This document shows, piece by piece, positions 8,851-18,905 of a DNA stretch of 64,000 bases; within the stretch, counting starts at the first letter, position 1, and each line of letters opens with the position of its first letter. Below the pieces are notes generated by a model. That model was not told the origin of the DNA. It searched no databases and worked only from the letters and a program-made list of their open reading frames with translations. The stretch is taken from positions 1,426,001 through 1,490,000 of the forward strand of contig NZ_CP117030.1 of assembly GCF_028551255.1 (NCBI RefSeq), written 5' to 3'. This DNA is from Vibrio tubiashii (GTDB lineage Bacteria > Pseudomonadota > Gammaproteobacteria > Enterobacterales > Vibrionaceae). The position numbers were made by a program, and so were the translations under genes.

Positions 8851-9745
8851 ATCGTGCTAGCTTACCAAACGCTTTAGTCGGGCTCTTTTGCATCGATGCA
8901 GGCTTAACGATTAACCCAATCCCAACCAAAAACAGTCCAGAGGCAATGATCTGTGCCATCGACAGCACCTCATCATACATAAAGTATCCACTCACTAAAG
9001 CAAACACTGGAACTAGTAACGTCAGTGGCGCAGTAGTACTTAACGGGTACTTAATCAGCATCAGATTCCACACCCAGTAACCAAACAGAGTGGTTGGATA
9101 CGCCTGAAACACCACGGCTATCGTCGTGTTCCAATCCCACTGTTCAAACGCCTGCCAGATGATCGCTTCACCATGCAGAGACACGGCAAATAGAACAAGT
9201 GGCAGCGGCGAAAACAGCATTCCCCACACATTGAACGCGAATGCCTGTGTCGTCTTCGACGCTTTAACAATGACGCCCATCAAGGTCCAAGAGCACGCCG
9301 CGATCATAATCAATGCAACGCCCTTCAAGGTGACATTCCCTGTCGTCGCTGAAACCAGTACCGCCAAGGCACACATCGCTAATGCCGCCCCAACAATTTT
9401 GCGCAGCGGTGCCTGCTCTTTGAATATCCAAATCCCGACGGCCATGCCGATAAGTACATTGGTTGACAGTAAAACGGAAGACATTCCAGACGAAAGCCCT
9501 GCAGTGATAGACCAAGAGGCCATTCCCCACACACCGACCCCAAACACAATGCCGTAGCCAACTAGATAACGCCACGCGACATTTGGCCTAGCAATAAAGA
9601 AGATCGCAGGAATCACCGCGAGCGCAAAACGTGCTGCTGTTGCCAATAAGGGGTGAACATTGGTTACCCCCATTTTGATCATCGAGAAGTTAAATCCCCA
9701 TATAGCCATGACAAGCACGGCGAGCAATAAGTCATTTCTTTTCAT
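8849..9745 (-). CDS. EamA-family drug/metabolite exporter
   Basis: A 298-residue, ten-helix membrane protein of the DMT superfamily with two EamA repeats. The opening (LLLAVLVMAIWGFNFSMIKMG) and the AARFALAVIPAIFFIARP stretch closely resemble E. coli EamA, an O-acetylserine/cysteine exporter, but substrates in this family cannot be assigned by sequence. It is divergent from a MocR-type regulator with a gap of about 97 bp, a common pairing in which the regulator controls the exporter. A short cysteine or related amino-acid export role is inferred only. Confidence 0.88.
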   Translation of the reverse strand: MKRNDLLLAVLVMAIWGFNFSMIKMGVTNVHPLLATAARFALAVIPAIFFIARPNVAWRYLVGYGIVFGVGVWGMASWSITAGLSSGMSSVLLSTNVLIGMAVGIWIFKEQAPLRKIVGAALAMCALAVLVSATTGNVTLKGVALIMIAACSWTLMGVIVKASKTTQAFAFNVWGMLFSPLPLVLFAVSLHGEAIIWQAFEQWDWNTTIAVVFQAYPTTLFGYWVWNLMLIKYPLSTTAPLTLLVPVFALVSGYFMYDEVLSMAQIIASGLFLVGIGLIVKPASMQKSPTKAFGKLAR

Positions 9746-9842
9746 ATTCGTCCCTCTTATGTTTTGCCACAGTATCCCTTGAGCGACAAATCATATACAG
9801 ATACAATTTTCCAAATAAAAACCAGTACAGTTCAGAGACAGA

Positions 9843-11225
9843 ATGAGCATCTACCAACAGCTAGCGAATCAATTTATTGAAGAGATAGAAAACGGCAAAA
9901 GAGTCGAAGGGGGTAGAATGCCTTCGCTTAGGCAGCTAGCCAAACAGCAATCCGTCAGTATGTCTACAGTGGTCAGCTGTTATCAAGAGCTCGAATCACA
10001 GGGCTGGATTCACTCTAGACCACAAGCGGGTTACTTTGTTTCACCTCGTAAGCCAGTGCACGCGACACCAAATTGGGCTCAATTTAAAAGTAAGGTCTCT
10101 CACGTCATCAGGAGTTCACCAACCCACAGTGCGAAAAGTGGTCCATTGGGCGTATCGAGCACCTCGGCAGATGAACAGTCTGTGATTGAACTGGAACGCA
10201 GCTTTCGCCGCGCACTGAAACGGATGGGGGACAGGCTCAATCACTATCCCGATATTCAAGGTGAGCCTTTACTGCGCAGCGCTTTATCCACCCACTTTGC
10301 CAAGCTCGACTTACATTTTAATCCTGACCAGATCGTCGTTACCGCGGGGTGTATGTCTTCAATCAAAGCAGCATTGGAAGCCTGCACCAAACAAGGCGAC
10401 ACCATAGCGATAAGCTCTCCATGCTTCAATGGCATCTTGGAGCTGCTAGGAAAAATGTCGCGCAAGATCATTGAGATCCCTTCTTTAGATGATGGTGTAG
10501 ACCTTGAACAACTAGAAGCGCACCTCAAGCACAGACGTGTCGATGCAGCGATATTTTGTACCTCGCATATGAATCCGCAAGGCATCAATATGTCAGCCAA
10601 CCAAAAGCAAAAACTGGCCCAGCTCGCCAACGATTACCGCATTCCGGTAATCGAAGACGATGTCTATATGGAGCTCTCCTACTCTTCCCACACGCCCTTA
10701 CCGGCTAAATATTATGACAAGTGCGGGTATGTTTTATGGTGTGGCTCTGTCTCAAAAAGCCTTTCACCCAGTTACCGTTTGGGCTGGTGCCTTCCGGGAA
10801 GATACCTAGATACGTACAAGATCCAATTTGCATCGGCAAGTTATGGCGTTGCCCTTCCAACCCAACTCGCTGTAGCGGATTTTATCGAATCAGGTCAGTA
10901 CGCCAAGCATGTAAAAAGAAGGCGCACCCAGTTACTTAGCCTGAGGCAACAATACCTTGACTACCTTACGCAGCATTTACCGGGTGACGTGAAATTCAGT
11001 CACCCACAAGGTGGCATGGTACTGTGGCTTCAAATACCCAACTTGGACCAAAATGCCCTCGCGCAAAGTGTCGATCAGCATCAACTCGATGTCCGGCTTG
11101 GTCACTTATTTACCACGCTCGATCTGTATAGTGAGTGCATTCGAATCAATATGGGCTATCCACTTCAAGGGCAAGCGAAACAGGATCTAGACTTGCTCAT
11201 CAGACTAATAAAGCAAGCGTGTTAA
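9843..11225 (+). CDS. GntR/MocR-family regulator with aminotransferase-like domain
   Basis: A 460-residue fusion. The N-terminal winged helix (about 1-70: GRMPSLRQLAKQQSVSMSTVVSCYQELESQGWI) is GntR type. It is followed by a fold-type I aminotransferase domain with the PLP-lysine segment CGSVSKSLSPSYRLGW and the preceding VIEDDVYMEL. MocR proteins use bound PLP or a PLP-amino acid adduct as ligand and regulate vitamin B6, GABA, taurine or transporter genes. The divergent EamA exporter is the obvious candidate target. A strong terminator follows. Confidence 0.9.
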   Translation: MSIYQQLANQFIEEIENGKRVEGGRMPSLRQLAKQQSVSMSTVVSCYQELESQGWIHSRPQAGYFVSPRKPVHATPNWAQFKSKVSHVIRSSPTHSAKSGPLGVSSTSADEQSVIELERSFRRALKRMGDRLNHYPDIQGEPLLRSALSTHFAKLDLHFNPDQIVVTAGCMSSIKAALEACTKQGDTIAISSPCFNGILELLGKMSRKIIEIPSLDDGVDLEQLEAHLKHRRVDAAIFCTSHMNPQGINMSANQKQKLAQLANDYRIPVIEDDVYMELSYSSHTPLPAKYYDKCGYVLWCGSVSKSLSPSYRLGWCLPGRYLDTYKIQFASASYGVALPTQLAVADFIESGQYAKHVKRRRTQLLSLRQQYLDYLTQHLPGDVKFSHPQGGMVLWLQIPNLDQNALAQSVDQHQLDVRLGHLFTTLDLYSECIRINMGYPLQGQAKQDLDLLIRLIKQAC

Positions 11226-11235
11226 CAGACAAATA

Positions 11236-11269
11236 AAAAGCCCGACAAACAGCTATTTGTCGGGCTTTT
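11236..11269. terminator. Bidirectional terminator
   Basis: AAAAGCCCGACAAA and its complement TTTGTCGGGCTTTT form a 14-bp stem with a U-tract on both strands. It lies between the convergent MocR and YjiH-like genes. Confidence 0.92.
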
Positions 11270-11291
11270 AGGACTGAACAGTTCAGTTCGA

Positions 11292-12665
11292 TTAGAAGAT
11301 CGCGTGTGCCACGAGGACAATAATAGGCAGCGTTACTAATGTACGAAGTAGGAAAATTGCCACCAATTCTAGGAAGTTAATTGGCACCTTACTGCTTAAG
11401 ATCACCGAACCTGTTTCTGACATGAAAATCAGCTGAGTAACAGACAGTGCTGCCACGACAAACTTGGTTAAATCCGCATTCACAGATGATGCCGCGATGA
11501 TTGATGGAACATACATATCAGTGAAGCCCACCAGCATAGTTTCTGCCGCCGCTGCTGCCTCTGGCACATTAAGTAGCTCTAGTAGAGGTACAAACGGAGC
11601 ACCTAGCATTGAGAACAATGGCGTCGCTTCTGCAACCACTAGACCTAGTGTACCAATAGCCATAACAACAGGAAGAACACCAAACACCATATCCAGCGCG
11701 TTATGCACACCTTCTTTAGCCACTGAGCCTAAGCTTTTTACTTTGTCGGCACGTTTCAGTGCTAGCTCCATACCAAAACCTAGAGTCGATTTACCAGCCG
11801 GAACCAGTTCATCATCTCGATTCGGCGCACTACCATCAATGTAGAGATCTTTCTTGTAAGATAGCGGTGGCAGGAATTGAATCACCATCGCCGCAGCAAC
11901 GCCAGACAAACAGATCGCAAAGTAAAACGGTACAAAGTAGTTCGCTAATCCAACTTGAGTCAGTACCACAAGCGAGAATGAAATACCCACAGGTGAGAAC
12001 ATAGTTGCAACCACTGCGGCTTCACGCGCTGTGTATTTTTTATCTTCATACTGCTTGCTAGTTAAGATAACACCGACCGTACCATCGCCTAACCATGAAG
12101 ACATACAGTCAATCGCCGCTCTACCCGGTAGACGGAAAACAGGGCGCATAAACTTACTCAGTAACGTACCCAACAGCTCAAGCAAACCAAAGTTAAGCAG
12201 TAGCGGAAGCAATAATCCCGCAAGGAAGAAAGTTACCAATAGCGATGGAAGCAAGTCATTTAAAACTAGACCACCCGTGTTACCGTTCCAGATGATCTCT
12301 GGCCCGATTTGATGCAACGCCAGTAGCGTGAATAACGCACCTAACGAACGAATCACCAGCCAAGTTGGAGTCAGAATGAAAAGTCTTGTAAGCAGATAAG
12401 ATTGCGTAACAAAAGTTGGCTTTAAAAGACTTGCGGCAAGTGATGCAAACGCTGAAAAACAGATCACGCCCGTGACCGTCGGTAAAATCGCATCCCCTAG
12501 CAGCGCTTTAACCCCTTTCGCCATTAAAGCTAGCGGGAAGGTAAAGTTACCGTCGTATGTTAGCGGAGCAAGGAAAAAGAATAATCCTAGTAATGATGGA
12601 ATCGCAAACATCAGCAGATTCCGGTTAGTTTTGTGGTTCTCTTCAACGAGAAGTGTATCGCTCAT
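11292..12665 (-). CDS. YjiH-like membrane protein with nucleoside-recognition (Gate) domain
   Basis: A 457-residue polytopic membrane protein. It has about ten hydrophobic segments and two Gate-type regions (around GTVGVILTSKQYEDKKYTAR and MLVGFTDMYVPSI). These resemble the YjiH family, whose members are probable transporters with no assigned substrate. It stands alone between a terminator and a divergently placed AT-rich gap. A good ribosome binding site (AGGGAG) precedes the ATG. Confidence 0.75.
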   Translation of the reverse strand: MSDTLLVEENHKTNRNLLMFAIPSLLGLFFFLAPLTYDGNFTFPLALMAKGVKALLGDAILPTVTGVICFSAFASLAASLLKPTFVTQSYLLTRLFILTPTWLVIRSLGALFTLLALHQIGPEIIWNGNTGGLVLNDLLPSLLVTFFLAGLLLPLLLNFGLLELLGTLLSKFMRPVFRLPGRAAIDCMSSWLGDGTVGVILTSKQYEDKKYTAREAAVVATMFSPVGISFSLVVLTQVGLANYFVPFYFAICLSGVAAAMVIQFLPPLSYKKDLYIDGSAPNRDDELVPAGKSTLGFGMELALKRADKVKSLGSVAKEGVHNALDMVFGVLPVVMAIGTLGLVVAEATPLFSMLGAPFVPLLELLNVPEAAAAAETMLVGFTDMYVPSIIAASSVNADLTKFVVAALSVTQLIFMSETGSVILSSKVPINFLELVAIFLLRTLVTLPIIVLVAHAIF

Positions 12666-12850
12666 CTGACTACTCCCTAGATGACTACAATTTCACTTAA
12701 AGTGAATAAATCTTCAATGTGAGCGATTATATATCCTAAAAAATCCAACACAAGCTAAAATTGCAATTTTATTCACCATTGATAAATAAAAAATCAAATC
12801 TAACATCTATAACAATAACTAAACAACAAAACATAGCACTAGAGAATACT

Positions 12851-13753
12851 TCACGACTTACTGAGAGTATCTGGTGTCCCTCCTCGCGAGTTTAGCTCTG
12901 TCACTAACTCAACAAAATTATCTAGCAGTGCATTAGGCGAGTTCGGTAACCACACCAAACCGATTGGCCAATTGGCATAGTCCCCCTTTAATGGAATAAA
13001 ACGCACATGTGGATTGCTTATCGCTTGAGCGCTTTGAGGAACGATGGTGAATCCCAGTCGAGCAGAGACTAATGCGAGTAGCGTTAAGATGTCGTCCGCT
13101 TCTTGGGCAATGGTTAACTCCAATTGATTGGCTGCGAGGTAGCCCTCTATTTGTCGGCTGAGCCCTGGGCCTCGATTAGTCGCCAATTTTAAATAGTTAT
13201 GCCGAGCTAACGAATGCCAAAGCAATTGCTCGTCAATGTCTTCATCTCGATGAATGGCGACCACCAATTGATCATCAAACAGAGGTAAAGTTTGAAACTG
13301 ACTATCGCTCGGAATGCGATTGAAGCTTACATCAAGCTCGCCACTTTGCAGTTGGTCTAGTTGGGTTTGGGAAGGAATGTCATTCAGCACAATATTGACG
13401 TCAGGGTAGCGCTGCTTGAATGCGGCCACAAAACGAGGCGCCTCATGGTAGGTCGAAACTCCAAAGCCGATTTTCAAACTTCCGTACAACCCAGATGATA
13501 CTCGCTGAGATAGGGTGTCGAACTGCTCAAATTGACGCATTAGGCGCTGAGCCTCGGGTAACAGCGACTGACCTGCAGCGGTCAAACGCGCACCATGGCG
13601 ACCACGCTCAAACAATGGAGCACTCACTTTGCTTTCTAAACGTTGAATTTTCTTGGTAATGGCAGGTTGCGTGAGAAACAGCCTCTCCGATGCCAACCGG
13701 TAGTTTTGGCTCTCAGCCAAAACACAGAACGCTTTAAGTAACTCAATTTCCAT
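12851..13753 (-). CDS. LysR-family transcriptional regulator
   Basis: A 300-residue LysR protein. The N-terminal winged helix-turn-helix is ELLKAFCVLAESQNYRLASERLFLTQPAITKKIQRLE, followed by a two-lobe periplasmic-binding-protein-like effector domain. It is divergent from the nitrilase-family gene with a 95-bp gap, so it probably regulates that gene and itself. The intergenic region contains the palindromic-looking ATTTCATTATATGGAATGAAAT, split here for reference around 13780-13802, a candidate operator. The effector is unknown. Confidence 0.9.
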   Translation of the reverse strand: MEIELLKAFCVLAESQNYRLASERLFLTQPAITKKIQRLESKVSAPLFERGRHGARLTAAGQSLLPEAQRLMRQFEQFDTLSQRVSSGLYGSLKIGFGVSTYHEAPRFVAAFKQRYPDVNIVLNDIPSQTQLDQLQSGELDVSFNRIPSDSQFQTLPLFDDQLVVAIHRDEDIDEQLLWHSLARHNYLKLATNRGPGLSRQIEGYLAANQLELTIAQEADDILTLLALVSARLGFTIVPQSAQAISNPHVRFIPLKGDYANWPIGLVWLPNSPNALLDNFVELVTELNSRGGTPDTLSKS

Positions 13754-13848
13754 TCCAAACCCTTATTGAATAGAGAATTTATTTCATTATATGGAATGAA
13801 ATAATTTTCTTAAACTCACAACCAGTTTTTACCAAGTAAGGAATCTCC

Positions 13849-14808
13849 GTGGAAAAGTTACGTGTCGCATCCGTTCAATTTAATCATCACCCTGGGGATA
13901 AAGCGTACAACCTTGCTGTGATTGAGCACTATGTAAAAAGCGCTCAAACGCAAGGGGTTGAGCTTATCTGCTTCCCAGAAATGTGTATTTCAGGCTACTG
14001 GCATGTTTCTAAACTGAACAAAGAGCAAATCGTTCAACTTGCTGAACCGATTCCGGCAGGCAGTTCTAGCCAGCAGATTTTGTCACTTTCCAAGCAAACG
14101 GGGATCAAGATTGGTGTCGGGTTGATTGAAATTGATGAACAAGGCTGTCTCTACAATACCTTTATCCTAGCGATGCCGAACGGCAACATCACCAAGCACA
14201 GAAAACTGCATACCTTTGTCAGCCCGCACATGAGTAGCGGCGACCAATACACCGTGGTCGAAACCCCGCAAGGTTGGCGAGTGGGCATATTGATCTGTTG
14301 GGATAACAACTTAGTTGAGAACGTAAGGATGACAGCACTCAAGGGGGCAGACGTACTGCTTGCCCCTCACCAGACAGGAGGTTGCCACTCACGTAGTCCG
14401 AACGCGATGGGAAGGATCGACCCTCAGCTTTGGCTCAACCGACATAAAGACCCGGAAGCCATTCGAACTGAAATGCAAGGGCGAAAAGGGCGCGCTTGGC
14501 TAATGCGTTGGCTGCCTGCACGAGCGCACGACAATGGACTGTTTCTGATATTTAGTAATGGTGTTGGCGTTGATATGGATGAAGTGAGAACAGGCAATGC
14601 GATGATCCTAAACCCTTACGGTGAGACCATGGTTGAAACTGACGCGATAGACAATGCGATGATCATTGCCGACCTTGATCCAAAAGAGCTTGATATGTGT
14701 ACAGGTAGGCGCTGGATAAGAGGGCGCAGGCCAGAGCTCTATCGTGAGCTTGCCCAGCGACAAGGCTATGAGCTTGACCCTTATCATGCCCGGTTTAACG
14801 AAAAATAG
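13849..14808 (+). CDS. Nitrilase-superfamily C-N hydrolase
   Basis: A 319-residue soluble hydrolase with the superfamily triad visible: Glu44 in CFPEMCISGY, Lys119 in KHRKLH and Cys150 in ILICWDN. This superfamily cleaves non-peptide C-N bonds in nitriles, amides, carbamoyl compounds or N-acyl compounds. The unusual insert GGCHSRSPNAMGR and the WLMRWLPARAHDN segment resemble amidase-like members with a capped active site. The GTG start has an AAGGAATC ribosome binding site. It is divergent from a LysR regulator, its likely controller. The substrate is not predictable. Confidence 0.88.
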   Translation: MEKLRVASVQFNHHPGDKAYNLAVIEHYVKSAQTQGVELICFPEMCISGYWHVSKLNKEQIVQLAEPIPAGSSSQQILSLSKQTGIKIGVGLIEIDEQGCLYNTFILAMPNGNITKHRKLHTFVSPHMSSGDQYTVVETPQGWRVGILICWDNNLVENVRMTALKGADVLLAPHQTGGCHSRSPNAMGRIDPQLWLNRHKDPEAIRTEMQGRKGRAWLMRWLPARAHDNGLFLIFSNGVGVDMDEVRTGNAMILNPYGETMVETDAIDNAMIIADLDPKELDMCTGRRWIRGRRPELYRELAQRQGYELDPYHARFNEK

Positions 14809-14820
14809 TTCACCATTATC

Positions 14821-14847
14821 TGACCTTAGAGCTAGCCTCTAAGGTCA
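14821..14847. terminator. Hairpin between convergent genes
   Basis: TGACCTTAGAG pairs with CTCTAAGGTCA around 5 nt. It overlaps the stop codon of the AraC-GyrI gene on the minus strand. Confidence 0.65.
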
Positions 14848-15816
14848 CTTAACAATGGGGATCTGAAAAGAGAATGTTACACCGCCCACTTCTGTCAGCT
14901 CTATATAACGTATCATTTCGACAAAAAAGCCGTCTTCATCAATCTCAAGATTCTTTTTCAGAGCGATATCAAACAAAGCTTCAAGCGCGGCACTGTAGCC
15001 AGCGTCAGAGACGAGGTAAACATCACTGCATAAGTAGTAACCTTCAGGCAGAGTAAAATCATACTTTTGTTCTTCAACTTGCCAGTCGCCAATATAGGTA
15101 TCGATTTGATCCCAACTTTGCTCTAGTTGATTAACCGGGGTTGCCCCCATCAAACGAACCGATTTCTCACCATAGATTTCCATCACGCTGTCCCAGTCTG
15201 GGTCAACCATAGACAGCTTTTTCATCCCCCGTTTCGGATACCAGATCAGCTCTGTCGGCATAGACTGAGCCAATTCGTTTTCTAGAGGGATATCTTTCCC
15301 CGGATGGCCGAGTTGACGGATAAATGCAGCAGATTCTCGCGGCGTTAATTCACAACCCATTTTACGTACTTGCTTAGCCGTCACACCGAGCTCTCGTTTA
15401 AGCGCTTTACCCAGAGCTTGAGAAGAAGAAAACCCACAATATTGAGCAATCTCTGTCACGCTCCAAGGATCATTGTTCATCAGTAAGCTAACCGACACCT
15501 GCAACCTTAAACGACTTAAGTATTGCCCGGGTGTTTCGTTAAACAGCTCGGTAAATTGGCGGTGAAAGTGATAGGGAGAAATCGCACTGGCCGTCGCGAT
15601 TTGCTCCCAAGTTCTGTGCTCATCAAGTTCTTTATGCATTAAATACAAGGCGTGTGAAAATCGCTTACGCAGATGCTCAGGCAGCGGCTCGAGCAAGGCT
15701 ATCTCGGGAACCAGCAAGAAGGGCTGCTTTTCATTTTCTACCATTGCACTCGGTCCTTTTAGATCAATAAAATCACTATCGCCCGCTTGATCGATTAAAT
15801 CAAATACCTTGCTCAT
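14845..15816 (-). CDS. AraC-family regulator with GyrI-like effector domain
   Basis: A 323-residue regulator. AraC DNA-binding units come first (WEQIATASAISPYHFHRQF and VTEIAQYCGFSSSQALGKALKRELG, about 70-150). A GyrI-like small-molecule-binding domain fills the C-terminal half, ending VGGVTFSFQIPIVK. This is the Rob/SoxS-plus-GyrI style used by multidrug-efflux regulators. Its ATG overlaps the stop of the upstream RND pump gene (ATGA), so the two are translationally coupled. Autoregulation of the pump operon is the natural inference. Confidence 0.9.
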   Translation of the reverse strand: MSKVFDLIDQAGDSDFIDLKGPSAMVENEKQPFLLVPEIALLEPLPEHLRKRFSHALYLMHKELDEHRTWEQIATASAISPYHFHRQFTELFNETPGQYLSRLRLQVSVSLLMNNDPWSVTEIAQYCGFSSSQALGKALKRELGVTAKQVRKMGCELTPRESAAFIRQLGHPGKDIPLENELAQSMPTELIWYPKRGMKKLSMVDPDWDSVMEIYGEKSVRLMGATPVNQLEQSWDQIDTYIGDWQVEEQKYDFTLPEGYYLCSDVYLVSDAGYSAALEALFDIALKKNLEIDEDGFFVEMIRYIELTEVGGVTFSFQIPIVK

Positions 15817-18800
15817 TGCACTGTGTCCATCACCAGTTGTTCTTCCATCGGTTTCGCCTGCTTACGACTGGTCAGTCCGAGTAGAATCGGAATCAATAAT
15901 AAAGTAACCGCTGTAGCAAATAGCTCGCCAAACACCAATGATACCGCGGCAGGTTTAAGGTACTGGGCTTGCTCTGCCGTCTCACTCAACAATGGCAGCA
16001 AGCCGCAAACCGTCGTAATCGTGGTCAAGAAAATAGCTCTCAGGCGACTCGTACCTGCTGTCACCAATGCTTGCTTAAGAGGCATGCCATTACGGTATTC
16101 ATGATTGAAACGAGTAATCAAAACCAATGAATCATTAATAACGATGCCAGTCATCGCCATCATGCCGAACATAGATAACAGACTGATGGGCAAATCCATA
16201 ATGTAGTGGCCAAATATCGCCCCAGCAAAACCAAAAGGAATCACTGCCATAATGATAAACGGTTGCCAATAAGACTTAAGAGGAACCGCTAACAAGATGT
16301 AAATCAATAAGATAGTCAGAATCATTGCCGATTTAAATCCATCGGAGACTTCACTGATCTCCTCAAACTCGCCACCCGCTTTTATTTTCACGCCAGGGTA
16401 TTGAAGTTCAAGTTGTTCAATCCGTTTTGTCAGTTGAGTCATAGTCTGCTCGGGAGCCTGTATGTCGCGATTTTGCTTCCAGTAGAGATTCACCACCTGC
16501 TCTCGATTTCTGCGATACAAGATCTGAGGTTGCTGCTCATGCTGAAACTCAGCGATATCGCCTAACAGAACGGTTTTTCCGCCTGCTAACATCACCTGTG
16601 ATTGCTCTAACTGCGCCAAGGTCTTACGCGCATCCCTTGGGTATTTAAGCAATACTTTCGTTTCTTGGCCTTGTTCTAAAAGACGGTGAATTTCACGCTC
16701 GCCATAGGCTTCACCCGCCAGTTTGGCCAACTTGTCCTGCGTTAAACCAAGCTGATGACCAAACTCATTAAGCACCAAGCGAACCTGTGGCTGACCGCCT
16801 TTACCATCATCGAATACATCGGCAACACCCGGTAGCACTGACAAGGCATCACCCAGTTCAATCGCCACACGTTTCGCTAACTCTCTATCGCGGGATGATA
16901 TAGAAATTAAGGTGCCACCAGCAGGCGCTTCTGCAGCACTAAACTCTACAGAGTAAGCCCCTTCAATCGCGCCGACTTGTTGTCGCCAACTGTCAGTCAA
17001 TAGGTTGCCAGGGAGTATGCTAAGAGACTCACTAGTTAACTCTGCCGTGACCTCAATCTCGCCATATCCATCAGACCATGCTAACAGGTTAACGATCGGT
17101 GGGTTACTAAGAGGGTAATCGGCTTGAAGCTGTTGCTCGACGGTGAGCATCGACTGCTCGATCTTATCCAATGCTTGCTTTTGCAAAGGTAGCGGAGCAC
17201 CATCTTCCAACGCCACTTTAGCGGTAATGTAACGCCCCGGAATTTCAGGAAAAATTGCACTGCGAATCGTTCCGGTTGACCACATTCCGTAGGCCAATAC
17301 GATCATGGCGACAAAGCCCATCAAACTAGCGAGTTTATAATCTAGCGCTACCTCTAGCGCAGGTTTATACACGCGTCGATTAAACCAAGTCAGCCCGCCT
17401 TGTGCAGTGGATTGAATCTTAGCGATTATCCCCTTTCCTTGCTTTTGCGTAGAGAGCTGCGCCAAATGCGATGGCAGAATAAACTTACTTTCAATCAAAG
17501 AGAAAATCAGAGCGAAAATCACCACTGCCGAAAAACCAGCCAGTATTTTGGCAAAATCATTATTGATCCACAGCATAGGAGAAAACGCCGCTATGGTGGT
17601 CAAGACGCCGAAAACAGTCGCCACAGACACAGAGTGGACGCCGTGCCACGCCGCTTCTTTACCACTCTTGTATTGAGAGCGCTTTTCATGAATGGCTTCA
17701 CCGACAACAACGGCATCATCGACCAAAATACCCAGCACTAAGATAAAGCCAAATAGCGTGATATCGTTGATGCTGTAATTGGCAATTTGCATTGCACCTA
17801 ACGTACCAGCTAGCGCAACTGGGATCCCTACCGCGACCCAAAATGCCAGTTTAAGCTCTAAAAATATTCCCAGTAAAACAACGACAATCAATAGACCTTG
17901 CCATGCATTATCCCCGAGTCGAAATAGCTGTTCCTCAATATAAGGCGCCATATCAGCCATCACATTGAGCTCGATATCGTTAGGTAGAATTCGCTGTTGC
18001 TCAGCTAGCGTCTCTTCAATCGCTGAGCTCACTTTAAGTAGATTATCGGTTTGGCTAGTGCTGACCAACAAAGCAATGGCATTAGAACCATTGTTTCTTA
18101 CGATTGCACCGCTTGATTCGTAATCTCTAGTAAGTGTGGCTATATCGCCCAGATAAACCGTACCTGATGGCCTAGACACCACCACCAGTTGCTTAAGTTT
18201 CTGCAAGTCATCAGCGTAACCGTCACCACGAATCACCATTCTTCCTTTATCACTGACTAACTCACCCGTTCGTGACTCCAGTGACATTTGGTTAATCGTG
18301 TTGGCGAGATCATCTAAGGTAATGCCGAGCTTTTTTAACTCATCAGGACGAGGCTCAATAATCAGCTGAGGAGCACGTGAGCCCCAGTTACTGACTTTTG
18401 AGATCCGTGGATTGCTCTTTAATGCTTGCTCGACTTGACGCGCAATTGGCTGAAGCTGCTCATCACTGCGCTCACCCGACACCACGACGAAAGCCGCTAA
18501 ATTGGTAAACTCATTGCGCACCACTTGTGGTCTTTCTGCTTGTGCAGGAAAACCATTAATGGCATTGACGCGATTACGTACGTCATCCAAGAGTTTGTTC
18601 AAATCCGTGCTACTGGTTTTGCGCACCACAACACTCGACTGACCCGCGCTAGATTGACTGGTTATCTGCTTTATTCCTGCAATACCGCTGATGGACTCTT
18701 CGATACGCTGGGTGATGCTTTCGTCTATTTGCTTAGCGCTTCCACCGGGGTAAGCCACTGTAATAGAGATAGAAGATGGAGCAATCTGCGGAAATGACTC

Positions 18801-18905
18801 AACCCGCAACTGTCCAAATGCCATCACGCCACTTGCGATGATGGCAAGCATCAGCAAGTTGGCGCCGACAGAGTTGTTAATAAACCACTTGGTTAACCAG
18901 CTCAT
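15813..18905 (-). CDS. RND-family efflux pump inner-membrane subunit (AcrB-like)
   Basis: A 1030-residue RND permease. An N-terminal helix is followed by a large periplasmic domain, TM2-6 including GILVDDAVVVGEAIHEKRS (the Asp-Asp proton-relay pair), a second periplasmic domain, and TM8-12 with GIVINDSLVLITRFNHEYR. Such pumps are proton-driven trimers that export drugs, bile salts or lipids with a fusion protein and TolC. No TolC gene is linked here. The start overlaps the fusion-protein stop by one base (TAATG). The sequence is the HAE1-like short form used for varied organic substrates, so the substrate remains open. Confidence 0.95.
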   Translation of the reverse strand: MSWLTKWFINNSVGANLLMLAIIASGVMAFGQLRVESFPQIAPSSISITVAYPGGSAKQIDESITQRIEESISGIAGIKQITSQSSAGQSSVVVRKTSSTDLNKLLDDVRNRVNAINGFPAQAERPQVVRNEFTNLAAFVVVSGERSDEQLQPIARQVEQALKSNPRISKVSNWGSRAPQLIIEPRPDELKKLGITLDDLANTINQMSLESRTGELVSDKGRMVIRGDGYADDLQKLKQLVVVSRPSGTVYLGDIATLTRDYESSGAIVRNNGSNAIALLVSTSQTDNLLKVSSAIEETLAEQQRILPNDIELNVMADMAPYIEEQLFRLGDNAWQGLLIVVVLLGIFLELKLAFWVAVGIPVALAGTLGAMQIANYSINDITLFGFILVLGILVDDAVVVGEAIHEKRSQYKSGKEAAWHGVHSVSVATVFGVLTTIAAFSPMLWINNDFAKILAGFSAVVIFALIFSLIESKFILPSHLAQLSTQKQGKGIIAKIQSTAQGGLTWFNRRVYKPALEVALDYKLASLMGFVAMIVLAYGMWSTGTIRSAIFPEIPGRYITAKVALEDGAPLPLQKQALDKIEQSMLTVEQQLQADYPLSNPPIVNLLAWSDGYGEIEVTAELTSESLSILPGNLLTDSWRQQVGAIEGAYSVEFSAAEAPAGGTLISISSRDRELAKRVAIELGDALSVLPGVADVFDDGKGGQPQVRLVLNEFGHQLGLTQDKLAKLAGEAYGEREIHRLLEQGQETKVLLKYPRDARKTLAQLEQSQVMLAGGKTVLLGDIAEFQHEQQPQILYRRNREQVVNLYWKQNRDIQAPEQTMTQLTKRIEQLELQYPGVKIKAGGEFEEISEVSDGFKSAMILTILLIYILLAVPLKSYWQPFIIMAVIPFGFAGAIFGHYIMDLPISLLSMFGMMAMTGIVINDSLVLITRFNHEYRNGMPLKQALVTAGTSRLRAIFLTTITTVCGLLPLLSETAEQAQYLKPAAVSLVFGELFATAVTLLLIPILLGLTSRKQAKPMEEQLVMDTVQ

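Noticed and set aside
9126..9561. Several opposite-strand and same-strand frames over the EamA gene
   Set aside because: Shadows of a clearly conserved membrane protein; no own family or ribosome binding site.
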